In this document: piece after piece, positions 1 to 7,958 of the stretch | Numbering within the stretch: position 1 is the first letter of the stretch | Layout of the letters: each line of letters starts with the position of its first letter | NCBI GenBank assembly: GCA_937892525.1 | Contig: CALAEV010000007.1 | Location: 1 to 64,000, forward strand | Length of the DNA stretch: 64,000 bases | Source of the DNA: an uncultured Clostridia bacterium | GTDB taxonomy: Bacteria; Bacillota; Clostridia; Oscillospirales; Acutalibacteraceae | Direction of reading: 5' to 3' | Program-made: the position numbers and the translations under genes | Notes under the pieces: generated by a model | Seen by the model: only the letters and a program-made list of their open reading frames with translations | Told to the model about the DNA's origin: nothing | Database searches by the model: none

Positions 1-982
1 CAACTACGATACATTCAGGTTTAAGACCTGCATAACGGCACTTGATATCAAGGAACTTTTCAGCACCAAGGTCAGCACCAAAGCCTGCCTCTGTAATACA
101 GTAATCTGCAAGTTTAAGAGCAAGTTTTGTAGCAGTAACAGAGTTGCAGCCGTGAGCAATATTTGCGAATGGTCCACCGTGCATAATTGCAGGTGTATTT
201 TCAAGTGTCTGCACAAGGTTTGGCTTGATTGCATCTTTAAGAAGTGCTGCCATTGAGCCAACTGCATTAAGGTCGCGTGCGTAAACAGGCTCGTTATCAA
301 GAGTGTAAGCAACAAGAATGTTGCCAAGGCGTGTTTTTAAATCTTCAATATCAGTTGCAAGGCAAAGAATAGCCATAATTTCACTTGCAACTGTAATCAT
401 AAATCCGTCTTCACGAGGCACACCGTTTACTTTGCCACCAAGACCAACAATTACATTACGAAGAGCACGGTCATTCATATCAAGACAACGCTTGAAAAGA
501 ATTCTTCTCTGGTCAATTTTAAGGTCGTTACCCTGTTGCATATGATTATCAATAATAGCACAAAGAAGGTTATTTGCAGCAGTAATAGCGTGCATATCGC
601 CTGTAAAGTGCAAGTTAATGTCTTCCATAGGAATAACCTGTGAATATCCACCACCTGCAGCGCCACCTTTAACACCGAAAACAGGTCCCATTGATGGCTC
701 ACGAAGTGCGATACAAGCGTTTTTGCCGATTTTGTTCATTGCCTGACCAAGACCAACTGTGATAGTTGTTTTGCCCTCACCTGCCGGTGTTGGGTTAATA
801 GCAGTAACAAGAATAAGCTTTCCGTTTTCTCTGTCTGCATATTTTTTGTTAAGAGAAAGTGGAAGTTTCGCCTTGTACTTGCCATACATTTCAAGGTCAT
901 CGGCATCAATGTTAAGTTTTTTTGCAATTTCTGTGATTGGTAAGCAAGGTGTTTGTTGTGCGATTTGAATGTCTGAAAGCAT
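1..982 (-). CDS. fhs: Formate--tetrahydrofolate ligase, 3' end off window
   Basis: ATP-dependent ligation of formate to tetrahydrofolate, giving 10-formyl-THF for purine and C1 metabolism in the cytoplasm. About 327 codons are visible; the family is usually near 556, so the C-terminal 40 percent lies beyond position 1. The nucleotide-binding motif NPTPAGEGKTT sits at residues 63-73, followed by REPSMGPVFG and a glycine-rich segment typical of Fhs. The ATG at 980-982 follows a strong AGGAGG. It is the third gene after pflB and pflA, 19 bp downstream of pflA, so formate made by PFL is handed to the enzyme that uses it. It probably shares the ZTP-riboswitch-controlled transcript. Identification is secure from the motifs; only the missing end is unknown. 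Confidence 0.95.
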   Translation of the reverse strand, partial: MLSDIQIAQQTPCLPITEIAKKLNIDADDLEMYGKYKAKLPLSLNKKYADRENGKLILVTAINPTPAGEGKTTITVGLGQAMNKIGKNACIALREPSMGPVFGVKGGAAGGGYSQVIPMEDINLHFTGDMHAITAANNLLCAIIDNHMQQGNDLKIDQRRILFKRCLDMNDRALRNVIVGLGGKVNGVPREDGFMITVASEIMAILCLATDIEDLKTRLGNILVAYTLDNEPVYARDLNAVGSMAALLKDAIKPNLVQTLENTPAIMHGGPFANIAHGCNSVTATKLALKLADYCITEAGFGADLGAEKFLDIKCRYAGLKPECIVV

Positions 983-1001
983 AATAATTTTCCTCCTGAA
1001 T

Positions 1002-1709
1002 TTATTTCAGTAATTTGTTTAACTTATTCATTGTTTCCTTTGTTGGTGTATCCATATTTCCGAAAGGAAACTCTATTTGCATACTGTCATATTTTGTCTG
1101 ACAGATTTTTTTGAATGGTAAAAGTTCAACCTTATCAATACAAGGATGTTTTTTTACGATTTCGTTGAGTTTAGTGATATTTTCTTCACTATCATTGATA
1201 GTTGGAATAATTACTTGTCTTATTGTTGTTGAAATTTTGTTTTCGTTAAGATACTCTAAAAACTCCAACGGTTTTTCTAAACTGCAACCAACATTTTCAA
1301 GATAATCGTTATTATTTGTATATTTAATATCAAGCAACACTCTGTCAGTTTCAGTAAGTAACCTTTTCACATTGTCATTGAGAATACTGCCTGATGTATC
1401 AAGACAAGTATTTATACCGTTTTCGTGGCAGAGTTTAAATACTTCGTAACAGAAATCTGCCTGTAAAATTGGTTCGCCACCTGAAATGGTTATACCGCCT
1501 TTATCGCCGAAATATTCTTTGTATTTCTTTACTTTTTCAACGATTTCTTCGGCTGTAAACTGTTTTTCGCTTTTCATATCCCAAGTATCAGGGTTATGAC
1601 AACATTTACAGCGAAGATTACACCCTTGAAGAAACACTACAAAGCGCAAACCGGGGCCGTCAACGGTACCAAGGCTTTGTATTGAGTGAACTTGTCCAAC
1701 AATGCTCAT
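1002..1709 (-). CDS. pflA: Pyruvate formate-lyase activating enzyme
   Basis: Radical SAM enzyme that abstracts hydrogen from the active-site glycine of PflB to create the glycyl radical. The CX3CX2C [4Fe-4S] motif is C30-NLR-C34-KC-C37. The SAM-binding GGE motif (ISGGEP) and the VDGPGLR segment near residue 17 are characteristic of PFL activases. The 235-residue length is normal. The ATG lies 2 bp after the pflB stop, so the genes are translationally coupled; fhs follows 19 bp downstream. No anomaly seen. Confidence 0.95.
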   Translation of the reverse strand: MSIVGQVHSIQSLGTVDGPGLRFVVFLQGCNLRCKCCHNPDTWDMKSEKQFTAEEIVEKVKKYKEYFGDKGGITISGGEPILQADFCYEVFKLCHENGINTCLDTSGSILNDNVKRLLTETDRVLLDIKYTNNNDYLENVGCSLEKPLEFLEYLNENKISTTIRQVIIPTINDSEENITKLNEIVKKHPCIDKVELLPFKKICQTKYDSMQIEFPFGNMDTPTKETMNKLNKLLK

Positions 1710-1711
1710 AA

Positions 1712-3937
1712 TTACATTGCCTCGTGGAATGTACGACTGATTACTTCCCTCTGTTGTGCTTTTGAAAGTTTATTGAAGTTTACGGCATAACCTGATACAC
1801 GAATTGTAAGGTTAGGGTATTTTTCAGGGTTCTCATAAGCATCCATAAGTGTTTCTCTATTAAGCACGTTTACGTTAATATGATGTGCCATTTTAGAAAA
1901 ATAACCGTCGAGAATTGCAACAAGGTTTTCAACGCGTTCATCTTCATCTTTGCCTAATGCTTCAGGTGTGATTGAGAATGTATTTGAAATACCGTCGCGA
2001 CAATCGTCATAGCTTAATTTTGCAACAGAGTTAAGAGATGCAAGCGCACCGTTTTCTTCACGGTTGTGCATTGGGTTAGCACCAGGTGCAAATGGTTCGG
2101 CATTCTTTCTGCCGTCAGGTGTAGCACCTGTGTTTTTACCATACATAACATTTGATGTGATTGTAAGCACTGAAAGTGTGTGAATTGCATTTCTGTAAGT
2201 AGGTGTTTGACGAAGTGCAGTAATTACACGGTGTGTCATATCTTTTGCAATAAGGTCAACACGGTCATCGTCATTACCAAATTTAGGAAAGTCACCTGTT
2301 GTTTTGAAGTCTGTAATAAATCCTTCGTCATCTTTTATTGGTTTTACATCTGCAAATTTAATAGCACTTAATGAGTCTGCAACAACCGAAAGACCTGCAA
2401 TACCGAATGCCATAAATCGTTCAACGTCAGTATCGTGAAGTGCCATCTGAATTTTTTCGTAAGCGTATTTATCGTGCATATAATGGATTACGTTCATTGT
2501 ATTTACGTAAAGATGGCTTAACCACTCAATATAAATCTGGAAACGTTCCATTACAGTTTCAAAATCAAGAGTCTCTAAAACAGGCATTTGAGGGCCAATG
2601 TGCATTTTGCTTGTTGTGTCATAACCACCGTTAATTGCAATAAGCAAAAGCTTTGCAAGGTTACAACGAGCACCGAAAAACTGCATCTGTTTACCGATTT
2701 TCATTGCAGATACGCAACACGCAATAGCGTAATCGTCACCATAACTTGGACGCATAACATCATCATTTTCATACTGGATTGAGTCAGTATCTGCTGAAAC
2801 CTTTGCACAGAATTTTTTGAAGTTTTCGGGAAGTTGGGTTGACCACAAAATTGTAAGGTTTGGTTCAGGAGATGAGCCGAGAGTGTAAAGGGTGTTAAGC
2901 ATACGGAAACTATTCTTTGTAACAAGAGTTCTGCCGTCTTCGCCCATACCACCAACTGCCTCAGTAATCCACATTGGGTCACCACCGAAAAGCTCGTTAT
3001 ATTCAGGTGTACGAAGATGACGAGCAATACGAAGCTTCATAACAAACTGGTCCATAAGTTCTTGTGCACTTGACTCTGTAAGAATACCTCTTGCAAGGTC
3101 GCGTTCAATATAAATATCAAAGAAGGTACTTACACGACCTAATGACATAGCAGCACCATTCTGCTCTTTAATAGCAGCAAGATATGCAAAATATGTCCAT
3201 TGAATTGCTTCACGAGCATTACTTGCAGGACCACTGATATCGTAGCCATACATAGCAGCCATTTCTTTAAGATAACCTAAAAATGTAATTTGCTGATAAA
3301 GCTCTTCAAATGCACGGATGTCTTCTGTTTTAAAGTTACCTGTTGCACGAGTTGCTTTATCTTTTTTCTTTTCTTCAATAAGACGGTCAACACCATAAAG
3401 AGCTACTCGACGATAGTCACCGATAATTCTGCCACGACCATAAGCATCAGGAAGTCCTGTAATTACATGGCATCTGCGAGCCTGACGCATTTCATCAGTA
3501 TACGCACGGAAAACACCGTCATTATGAGTTGTTCTAAATTTGAATTCTTCTTCAATTTTATCGCTTAATTTATAGCCGTATGCCTCACAAGCCTGACGTA
3601 CCATTCGCATACCACCAAATGGATTTACACCTCGTCTTAAAGGCTTGTTTGTTTGCATACCTACAATAAGTTCATTTTCTTTATCAATATAACCAGGCGC
3701 ATAGCTTGTAAGTGAAGATACCGTTGTTGTATCAATATCAAGGACGCCACCGAACTGACGCTCAAGAGCAAAAAGTGAGTTGAGTTTTTTCATCATCCCA
3801 TTTGTACGGTCAGTAGCAGGTGCTAAAAACGAACTGTCACCTGTATATTCTTTATAGTTTTGCTGAATGAAATCACGAACATTGATTTCATCTTGCCAAA
3901 CACCCTTTTTGAATCCGTTCCAATTGTTATGTTCCAT
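1712..3937 (-). CDS. pflB: Formate C-acetyltransferase (pyruvate formate-lyase)
   Basis: Glycyl-radical enzyme that converts pyruvate and CoA to acetyl-CoA and formate during anaerobic fermentation. The 741-residue protein has the catalytic cysteine pair C407-C408 (IACCVSAM) and the C-terminal radical-glycine motif RVSGYAV (G716). The start at 3937 was chosen because it follows AGGAGGAAAAC and begins with a PFL-like N-terminus. A longer reading to 4054 would translate through the riboswitch and terminator and is rejected. First gene of pflB-pflA-fhs. The leader carries a ZTP riboswitch, so expression should rise when ZTP signals a shortage of 10-formyl-THF. Confidence 0.97.
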   Translation of the reverse strand: MEHNNWNGFKKGVWQDEINVRDFIQQNYKEYTGDSSFLAPATDRTNGMMKKLNSLFALERQFGGVLDIDTTTVSSLTSYAPGYIDKENELIVGMQTNKPLRRGVNPFGGMRMVRQACEAYGYKLSDKIEEEFKFRTTHNDGVFRAYTDEMRQARRCHVITGLPDAYGRGRIIGDYRRVALYGVDRLIEEKKKDKATRATGNFKTEDIRAFEELYQQITFLGYLKEMAAMYGYDISGPASNAREAIQWTYFAYLAAIKEQNGAAMSLGRVSTFFDIYIERDLARGILTESSAQELMDQFVMKLRIARHLRTPEYNELFGGDPMWITEAVGGMGEDGRTLVTKNSFRMLNTLYTLGSSPEPNLTILWSTQLPENFKKFCAKVSADTDSIQYENDDVMRPSYGDDYAIACCVSAMKIGKQMQFFGARCNLAKLLLIAINGGYDTTSKMHIGPQMPVLETLDFETVMERFQIYIEWLSHLYVNTMNVIHYMHDKYAYEKIQMALHDTDVERFMAFGIAGLSVVADSLSAIKFADVKPIKDDEGFITDFKTTGDFPKFGNDDDRVDLIAKDMTHRVITALRQTPTYRNAIHTLSVLTITSNVMYGKNTGATPDGRKNAEPFAPGANPMHNREENGALASLNSVAKLSYDDCRDGISNTFSITPEALGKDEDERVENLVAILDGYFSKMAHHINVNVLNRETLMDAYENPEKYPNLTIRVSGYAVNFNKLSKAQQREVISRTFHEAM

Positions 3938-3965
3938 AGTTTTCCTCCTATGCAAATATCTAAAA

Positions 3966-4005
3966 ACAAAAAAGAGCAATTCAACTAAAAAATTGGTTGA
4001 ATTGC
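3966..4005 (-). terminator. Riboswitch-controlled intrinsic terminator upstream of pflB
   Basis: On the minus strand an 11-bp stem (GCAATTCAACC / AGTTGAATTGC, one G-T pair) closes an A/T loop and is followed by TCTTTTTTG. Its 5' arm begins in the last bases of the ZTP aptamer (GGGCAA), so aptamer folding and terminator folding compete. This is the expected expression platform of a transcriptional ON switch. Confidence 0.85.
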
Positions 4006-4080
4006 CCAGACGGTCGGCTGAATTTAGTTCGCGTTCCCTTGTGGTAACCCACAAAACCCGTCAGTTACGCAAACCAACTA
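4004..4080 (-). ncRNA. ZTP riboswitch (pfl motif)
   Basis: The leader of pflB reads on the minus strand GTTTGCG, then AACTGACGGG, a GTGG-GTTA-CCAC hairpin, GGGAACGCGAAC, and finally CCGACCGTCTGGGC. GTTTGCG pairs with CGCGAAC, and CCGTC of the 3' domain can pair with GACGG to form the pseudoknot. These are the hallmark parts of the pfl/ZTP class, which senses the purine intermediate ZTP/ZMP and often precedes pfl, fhs and purine genes. Identified by eye against the remembered consensus; a covariance search would settle it. Confidence 0.88.
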
Positions 4081-4094
4081 TATATTGTGATTAA

Positions 4095-4123
4095 ATTATA
4101 CCTTTAACACAACATTTTGTCAA
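4095..4123 (-). promoter_or_regulatory. Sigma-A promoter of pflB-pflA-fhs
   Basis: Perfect -35 TTGACA (4118-4123), 17-bp spacer and perfect -10 TATAAT (4095-4100), placing transcription start just before the ZTP aptamer. An imperfect dyad with TTGTG/CACAA ends (4085-4112) is centred on the -10 and may be an operator. Confidence 0.8.
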
Positions 4124-4129
4124 GTAAAA

Positions 4130-5101
4130 TTACTTGAGAATCGGAGTGTTATTTTTGTCGAATGTGACTAATTTTATGCGAGCATGACGACAAGGGTCAT
4201 AAAGTGGCTCATCGCAATATGTACCACATTTCTTCTCAAAATGTGAAAATGGTCGTGCGTGATAAACAATAAGCAAATCACCATTTTCGTCAACCACAAA
4301 ACTATTATGTCCCGGACCTGCTTCGTCAACTAAATCCTCTGTTTGCAATGCAGGATTTTCGTCTTTTGTCCAGTTATTTATATTCATTAAATCTACAGTT
4401 CTATCTGCATAAACTTTGCCCATACAATACTCTGCGCCTGTGCCTGAAGCAGAAAAGAAAACATAGATTTTGTCGTCAGTTTTAAGCACAGAAGGACCTT
4501 CGTTTACTCTGAAACGGACTTTTTCCCAATCGTACTCAGGTTTTGTTAGCAAGATTGGTTTTGAAATGAGTTTATTAGGCTCGTTCTCGTTGATTTCTGC
4601 CATAAAAAGTGAAGAATCCCCAAGTTTTTCTGCCCAGATAAGATAGTGTTTACCATTGTTTTCAAAATAGGTCATATCCAGCGAAAACTCAGTAAATGAG
4701 TGGTTGTCCCCCTCGCTTGCCTGCATTTTGCCAAGTTCAACCCACTTGTCATTTATAGGGTCTTGACCCTCACACACAAGGACAAAAGGACGAATATTCC
4801 ACACATTTTCTTTTTCGCCAGCAGCAAAGAAAACATACCATTTTCCACCAATATAATGGATTTCAGGTGCCCAGATATGTTTTGACATTACGCCCTCGTT
4901 ATGAGCTTTCCAGATTATATGCTCTTCGGCAGTTGAAAGACCGATTACAGTATCACTTTTTCGCAAAATTATACGGTCATAGCCTGCATTAACATTCATA
5001 AAGGCTGGGTATGAAGATGTAAAATAATAGTAGCCATCAGGTCCTTTCACGACATAAGGGTCTGCACGTTCAGGTATAAAAGGATTGGGGTAGTTTTGCA
5101 T
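4130..5101 (-). CDS. Glycoside hydrolase family 43-like protein
   Basis: Predicted five-bladed beta-propeller glycosidase acting on arabinose- or xylose-containing plant polysaccharide fragments. The GH43 catalytic triad can be placed at D14 (RADPYV, general base), D142 (SLDMTYF, pKa modulator) and E201 (NEGPS, general acid). The 323-residue length fits a single-domain cytoplasmic GH43; no signal peptide is seen, so it probably acts on imported oligosaccharides. It shares its strand with the small membrane gene upstream, one base apart. Exact substrate cannot be told from the sequence. Confidence 0.85.
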   Translation of the reverse strand: MQNYPNPFIPERADPYVVKGPDGYYYFTSSYPAFMNVNAGYDRIILRKSDTVIGLSTAEEHIIWKAHNEGVMSKHIWAPEIHYIGGKWYVFFAAGEKENVWNIRPFVLVCEGQDPINDKWVELGKMQASEGDNHSFTEFSLDMTYFENNGKHYLIWAEKLGDSSLFMAEINENEPNKLISKPILLTKPEYDWEKVRFRVNEGPSVLKTDDKIYVFFSASGTGAEYCMGKVYADRTVDLMNINNWTKDENPALQTEDLVDEAGPGHNSFVVDENGDLLIVYHARPFSHFEKKCGTYCDEPLYDPCRHARIKLVTFDKNNTPILK

Positions 5102-5102
5102 A

Positions 5103-5375
5103 TTATTCTTCCTTATTCTCTAATTCTTGAATACGTTTTTCAAGTTTTTTAATTTTCTCATCGTGTTGTTTTTCTAATTCATATATTATATCTATTATAA
5201 CAAAGAATAGTGTACCGAAAATTACTGCAGCACCGAGTTCAATTTTTATCGGATTGCCTGACTCAAAGAGTTTCCAACCGCCACAAAAAACATAAAGAAA
5301 AATTATTATAAACCAAGCTAATATACATAATGCCCATGCTAAAATATATTTTAATTTACCTGCAAGTTTTTTCAT
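5103..5375 (-). CDS. Small membrane protein with C-terminal coiled coil
   Basis: Unrecognised 90-residue protein. Two hydrophobic segments are visible (about residues 10-33 and 47-64), followed by a charged heptad-rich tail (EKQHDEKIKKLEKRIQELE) that should form a cytoplasmic coiled coil. The ATG follows a weak GAGGTG. Its stop is one base from the GH43 start, so the two are probably cotranscribed, though no functional link is evident. Resembles small PspC- or DUF-type membrane proteins only in general layout. Confidence 0.65.
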   Translation of the reverse strand: MKKLAGKLKYILAWALCILAWFIIIFLYVFCGGWKLFESGNPIKIELGAAVIFGTLFFVIIDIIYELEKQHDEKIKKLEKRIQELENKEE

Positions 5376-5487
5376 AAAAACACCTCGTCATTATATTAGC
5401 ACAGAACGAATTTAAGTTCAACTGGTTTTATTTGATTTGCCCCTGCATAATACAACAAATTATAAGTTGTTAAACTCTTATCACACT

Positions 5488-5512
5488 AGGGTTCGAATCC
5501 CTGCACTCATCA
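5488..5512 (+). pseudogene. tRNA 3'-end remnant (T-arm and acceptor-like tail)
   Basis: AGGGTTCGAATCCCT is a perfect T-stem/loop with the invariant TTCGAAT, followed by GCACTCATCA, which resembles an acceptor 3' strand ending in a CCA-like TCA. No matching 5' half or acceptor strand can be found upstream; only a weak AACAA/TTGTT hairpin lies near 5455-5472. It looks like the 3' part of a lost tRNA gene or an old attachment site. Confidence 0.4.
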
Positions 5513-5522
5513 AAATACAAAA

Positions 5523-5557
5523 AATAAAGCCATCGCAAAAGCGATGGCTTATTTTTT
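5523..5557. terminator. Bidirectional intrinsic terminator next to tRNA-Gln
   Basis: Perfect 10-bp stem AAGCCATCGC / GCGATGGCTT around an AAAA loop, with an A-run before and a T-run after, so it can end transcripts from either strand. On the minus strand it lies directly after tRNA-Gln. Confidence 0.85.
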
Positions 5558-5558
5558 A

Positions 5559-5632
5559 TGGCTGGGGAATAGGGATTCGAACCCCAACAAACAGAGTCAG
5601 AGTCTGTCGTGCTACCGTTACACTATTCCCCA
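5559..5632 (-). tRNA. tRNA-Gln (anticodon CTG)
   Basis: On the minus strand a 7-bp acceptor stem TGGGGAA/TTCCCCA, D-arm GTG/CAC, anticodon stem ACAGA/TCTGT with loop CTCTGAC, and T-arm with TTCGAAT are all intact, followed by G and an encoded CCA. The anticodon CTG at 5598-5600 (plus strand cag) reads CAG glutamine codons. Confidence 0.93.
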
Positions 5633-5698
5633 ACGAGCAAAAGCAATTATATATCAACGATTTACATTTGTCAAGTGTTTTTTATAATTTTTTTGTTT

Positions 5699-6412
5699 TT
5701 ATGAATAGTGCATTTCCTTCAAAGTCAATTCAATACCGTCTGCTATAGCTTTTGCATATTTATCTATATTTTCGTCGTATTTCTTATTATCATTTTTATT
5801 TGAAATAAAATCGATTTCTGCAAGTACTGAGGGCATTTTTGTATGACGATTTATATAATAATTCATATCTGCGCCATCGCGATAACCTGAATGTATTCCC
5901 CTATTTGTAATATTAAGCGCATCAAGACAATCAAGAATATTTTGTGCTAAAAGCGTGTCGTCAGTAGGGTTACTTGAATGCACCCACATTTCCATTCCTG
6001 TAGCGTCTGGGGATGTACTACTATTTCTATGAATAGAAACAAAAAGCGACGCTCTTGCCTTGTTTGCGATTTTACATCGGTCTTCAAGGGATACGTCGCT
6101 GTCATTATCTCGAGTCATAACAACGGTGTAACCTCTTTCTTCCAATATATCACGGACAAGGAGTGACAAACGAAGCGTATCATCTTTTTCAAGACGATTA
6201 CCAAGCGTTGCGCCTGAGCTTGTTCCCCCATGGCCTGGGTCAATGCACACAGTTTTTTCGTCAGGGACAAAGTTTAATTGCTGAAGTTCATAAATAACTT
6301 CTTCGCCACCCACAAGCACAAGTGCAAGTACTGCACAAATGCTTAATGAAAACAATGCTATTATTGGAAAAATAAAAGATTTTCCGTTGTTTTTTACTCT
6401 TGAAATTTTCAT
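5699..6412 (-). CDS. N-acetylmuramoyl-L-alanine amidase, CwlD-like
   Basis: Zinc amidase (Amidase_3) that cuts the bond between MurNAc and the L-Ala of the stem peptide. Zinc ligands H61 (DPGHGG), E75 and H128 (SIHRN), and catalytic E199 (LAEIDF), are present. Residues 14-34 form a single N-terminal membrane anchor, so the enzyme acts outside the membrane. Length (237) and the single-domain layout match CwlD, the sporulation amidase that makes muramic-delta-lactam in the spore cortex. The dipicolinate genes in this window show the organism sporulates, so that role is plausible but not proven. It ends 9 bp before the thyX stop region in the same direction. Confidence 0.85.
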   Translation of the reverse strand: MKISRVKNNGKSFIFPIIALFSLSICAVLALVLVGGEEVIYELQQLNFVPDEKTVCIDPGHGGTSSGATLGNRLEKDDTLRLSLLVRDILEERGYTVVMTRDNDSDVSLEDRCKIANKARASLFVSIHRNSSTSPDATGMEMWVHSSNPTDDTLLAQNILDCLDALNITNRGIHSGYRDGADMNYYINRHTKMPSVLAEIDFISNKNDNKKYDENIDKYAKAIADGIELTLKEMHYS

Positions 6413-6421
6413 ATTGTTATA

Positions 6422-7795
6422 TTAAAGATTTGAAAACTTCTCTTTAATCTCTGCTGCTCTGCCACAAGTCATTCTACCTTCAGGGCAAGCACCTACAAAG
6501 CAACTTGGTCCATAGAATTTAAAGATTGACGGTGCAACTTTGCGAAGTTGTTTAAGCGCATCTACTGCATACTCCTGAATTTCCCACTGTGCACGAGTGC
6601 ATGAACGAAGTCGCAAGAATAAAAGAAGTTGTCTTGCATTCATAGTTGTTACAATATCAAGTGTATTACCTGAAAGTTGATAATATACCAAAAGTTCTTC
6701 GGCTACGCCAAGATTTTTAAGTCTTGCATATTCATCTGCTGTCTTTTTGAAAGCATTTTTGTATTTTTCAAGAAGTTCTGGCTTATCATTAAGAACAGGT
6801 GGAATAATGTAACTCATTCTGTCAGTTTTTGTAAGTTCAGGGATTTCAATTGACTGAATTCTATGACGAGCAAAGTGAGTAATACAAGAAAGTGAAACAT
6901 TATTAAAACGGAATGTATAATTTGCACATTCCAACGCTCTAGGTCGTTTGCATTTAACAACTGCTTCAACTATTTTTTCAGTTGTATTTTCGTCTGCAAT
7001 AATTTTTTCAATCTGTTCTGTTGAGTAATTTTTATTTGATATAAGGGCATTTCTTGCAACACATTTTGCAGCATCAGGAGTATATGCAAGTAATTCAACA
7101 GGAGTTTCTGTATGCTCCGGTTTTACATCAACAAATGAAAGGTCAGGGACATCGTTAACTACTCTATCCCTTTTGAAGCTTGACATAATTCCCGGTGCTT
7201 TTTCGCAAGCTTGCTCGTAAAGTTCAAGACCAAGTTTCTTAATTTCAGGATATTTTGCACCTCTGCCACAAATCATAGCAGTAAGCATATTCAAAAACTC
7301 TCTACCATTTACAGAGCAGAAGAAGTTACTGTAAAGGCAATATGGCAATACAAAACGAGCATCTTCACGAAGAACACCGTTAGCGCAAAGTTCGTCATAA
7401 AGTGCAAACATTTCGCTCATATGCTCTTTATATGATTTTTCAATTTCTGCATTATTAAATTCAGGCACATAGAAACCAGCGTCGCTAAAATTAACATATC
7501 TTCTTGACTTAACTGTATAAGAAGCAAGTCTGAATTCAATAATAAACTGTTCAACGACTGCAGTTACATTCTGAAAAGCAAGTTGAAAATATGTATGTTC
7601 AACTGTACTTGTATGACCTGATGCAGTAACCTTGCCGATAAGGTTTGCATTTTTCTCTCTATCCTGTGATTTGTCCCAAATAGAAAGTGCTGTGCCCTCT
7701 TGTGTTGAAATTCTACCACTTGCAGCAGTAACCTTTTCGTCAGTATCAGTCATACCAATAATGAGTGCTTGACTTTTATTGTAATCATATGCCAT
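6422..7795 (-). CDS. thyX: Double-length FAD-dependent thymidylate synthase (ThyX family)
   Basis: Predicted flavin-dependent methylation of dUMP to dTMP using methylene-THF. At 457 residues it is about twice a normal ThyX (210-250). The first half has GHTSTVEH (60-67) and SRRY (97-100) but its RHR triad has become EFR (87-89). The second half has the RHR of ARHRIQS (309-315) followed by a canonical NARQLLLFLRLRSC..AQWEI segment (386-406). The C-terminus adds cysteines C432, C437 and C444. This looks like a tandem duplication in which the halves share the work. It is divergent from tmk, the next enzyme of the pathway. Confidence 0.85.
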   Translation of the reverse strand: MAYDYNKSQALIIGMTDTDEKVTAASGRISTQEGTALSIWDKSQDREKNANLIGKVTASGHTSTVEHTYFQLAFQNVTAVVEQFIIEFRLASYTVKSRRYVNFSDAGFYVPEFNNAEIEKSYKEHMSEMFALYDELCANGVLREDARFVLPYCLYSNFFCSVNGREFLNMLTAMICGRGAKYPEIKKLGLELYEQACEKAPGIMSSFKRDRVVNDVPDLSFVDVKPEHTETPVELLAYTPDAAKCVARNALISNKNYSTEQIEKIIADENTTEKIVEAVVKCKRPRALECANYTFRFNNVSLSCITHFARHRIQSIEIPELTKTDRMSYIIPPVLNDKPELLEKYKNAFKKTADEYARLKNLGVAEELLVYYQLSGNTLDIVTTMNARQLLLFLRLRSCTRAQWEIQEYAVDALKQLRKVAPSIFKFYGPSCFVGACPEGRMTCGRAAEIKEKFSNL

Positions 7796-7825
7796 AAAAA
7801 TCCCTCTTTTTCATATATTGCTATA

Positions 7826-7854
7826 ATTGTAACATAAAAGAAATAAGTATGCAA
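7826..7854 (-). promoter_or_regulatory. Promoter of thyX
   Basis: Minus-strand -35 TTGCAT (7849-7854), 17-bp spacer and -10 TACAAT (7826-7831), 30 bp before the thyX ATG, which has a GAGGG ribosome binding site. Confidence 0.55.
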
Positions 7855-7893
7855 TAATTGATTATTTTTTATCAAATTTAATTACATTTTATA

Positions 7894-7922
7894 TTGTATT
7901 ATAAATAATTATTTGTTATAAT
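7894..7922 (+). promoter_or_regulatory. Promoter of the tmk operon
   Basis: -35 TTGTAT (7894-7899), 17-bp spacer and -10 TATAAT (7917-7922). A start near 7929 leaves about 30 nt of leader before the ATG at 7959 but only about 9 nt before the ATG at 7938, favouring the later start. Confidence 0.6.
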
Positions 7923-7958
7923 GTAATCTGTATAATTATGAATAGTGGTGTATTATGT

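Noticed and set aside
3938..4054. 39-residue N-terminal extension of pflB
   Set aside because: It runs through the terminator and ZTP aptamer; the ATG at 3937 has a strong binding site and the family-like N-terminus.
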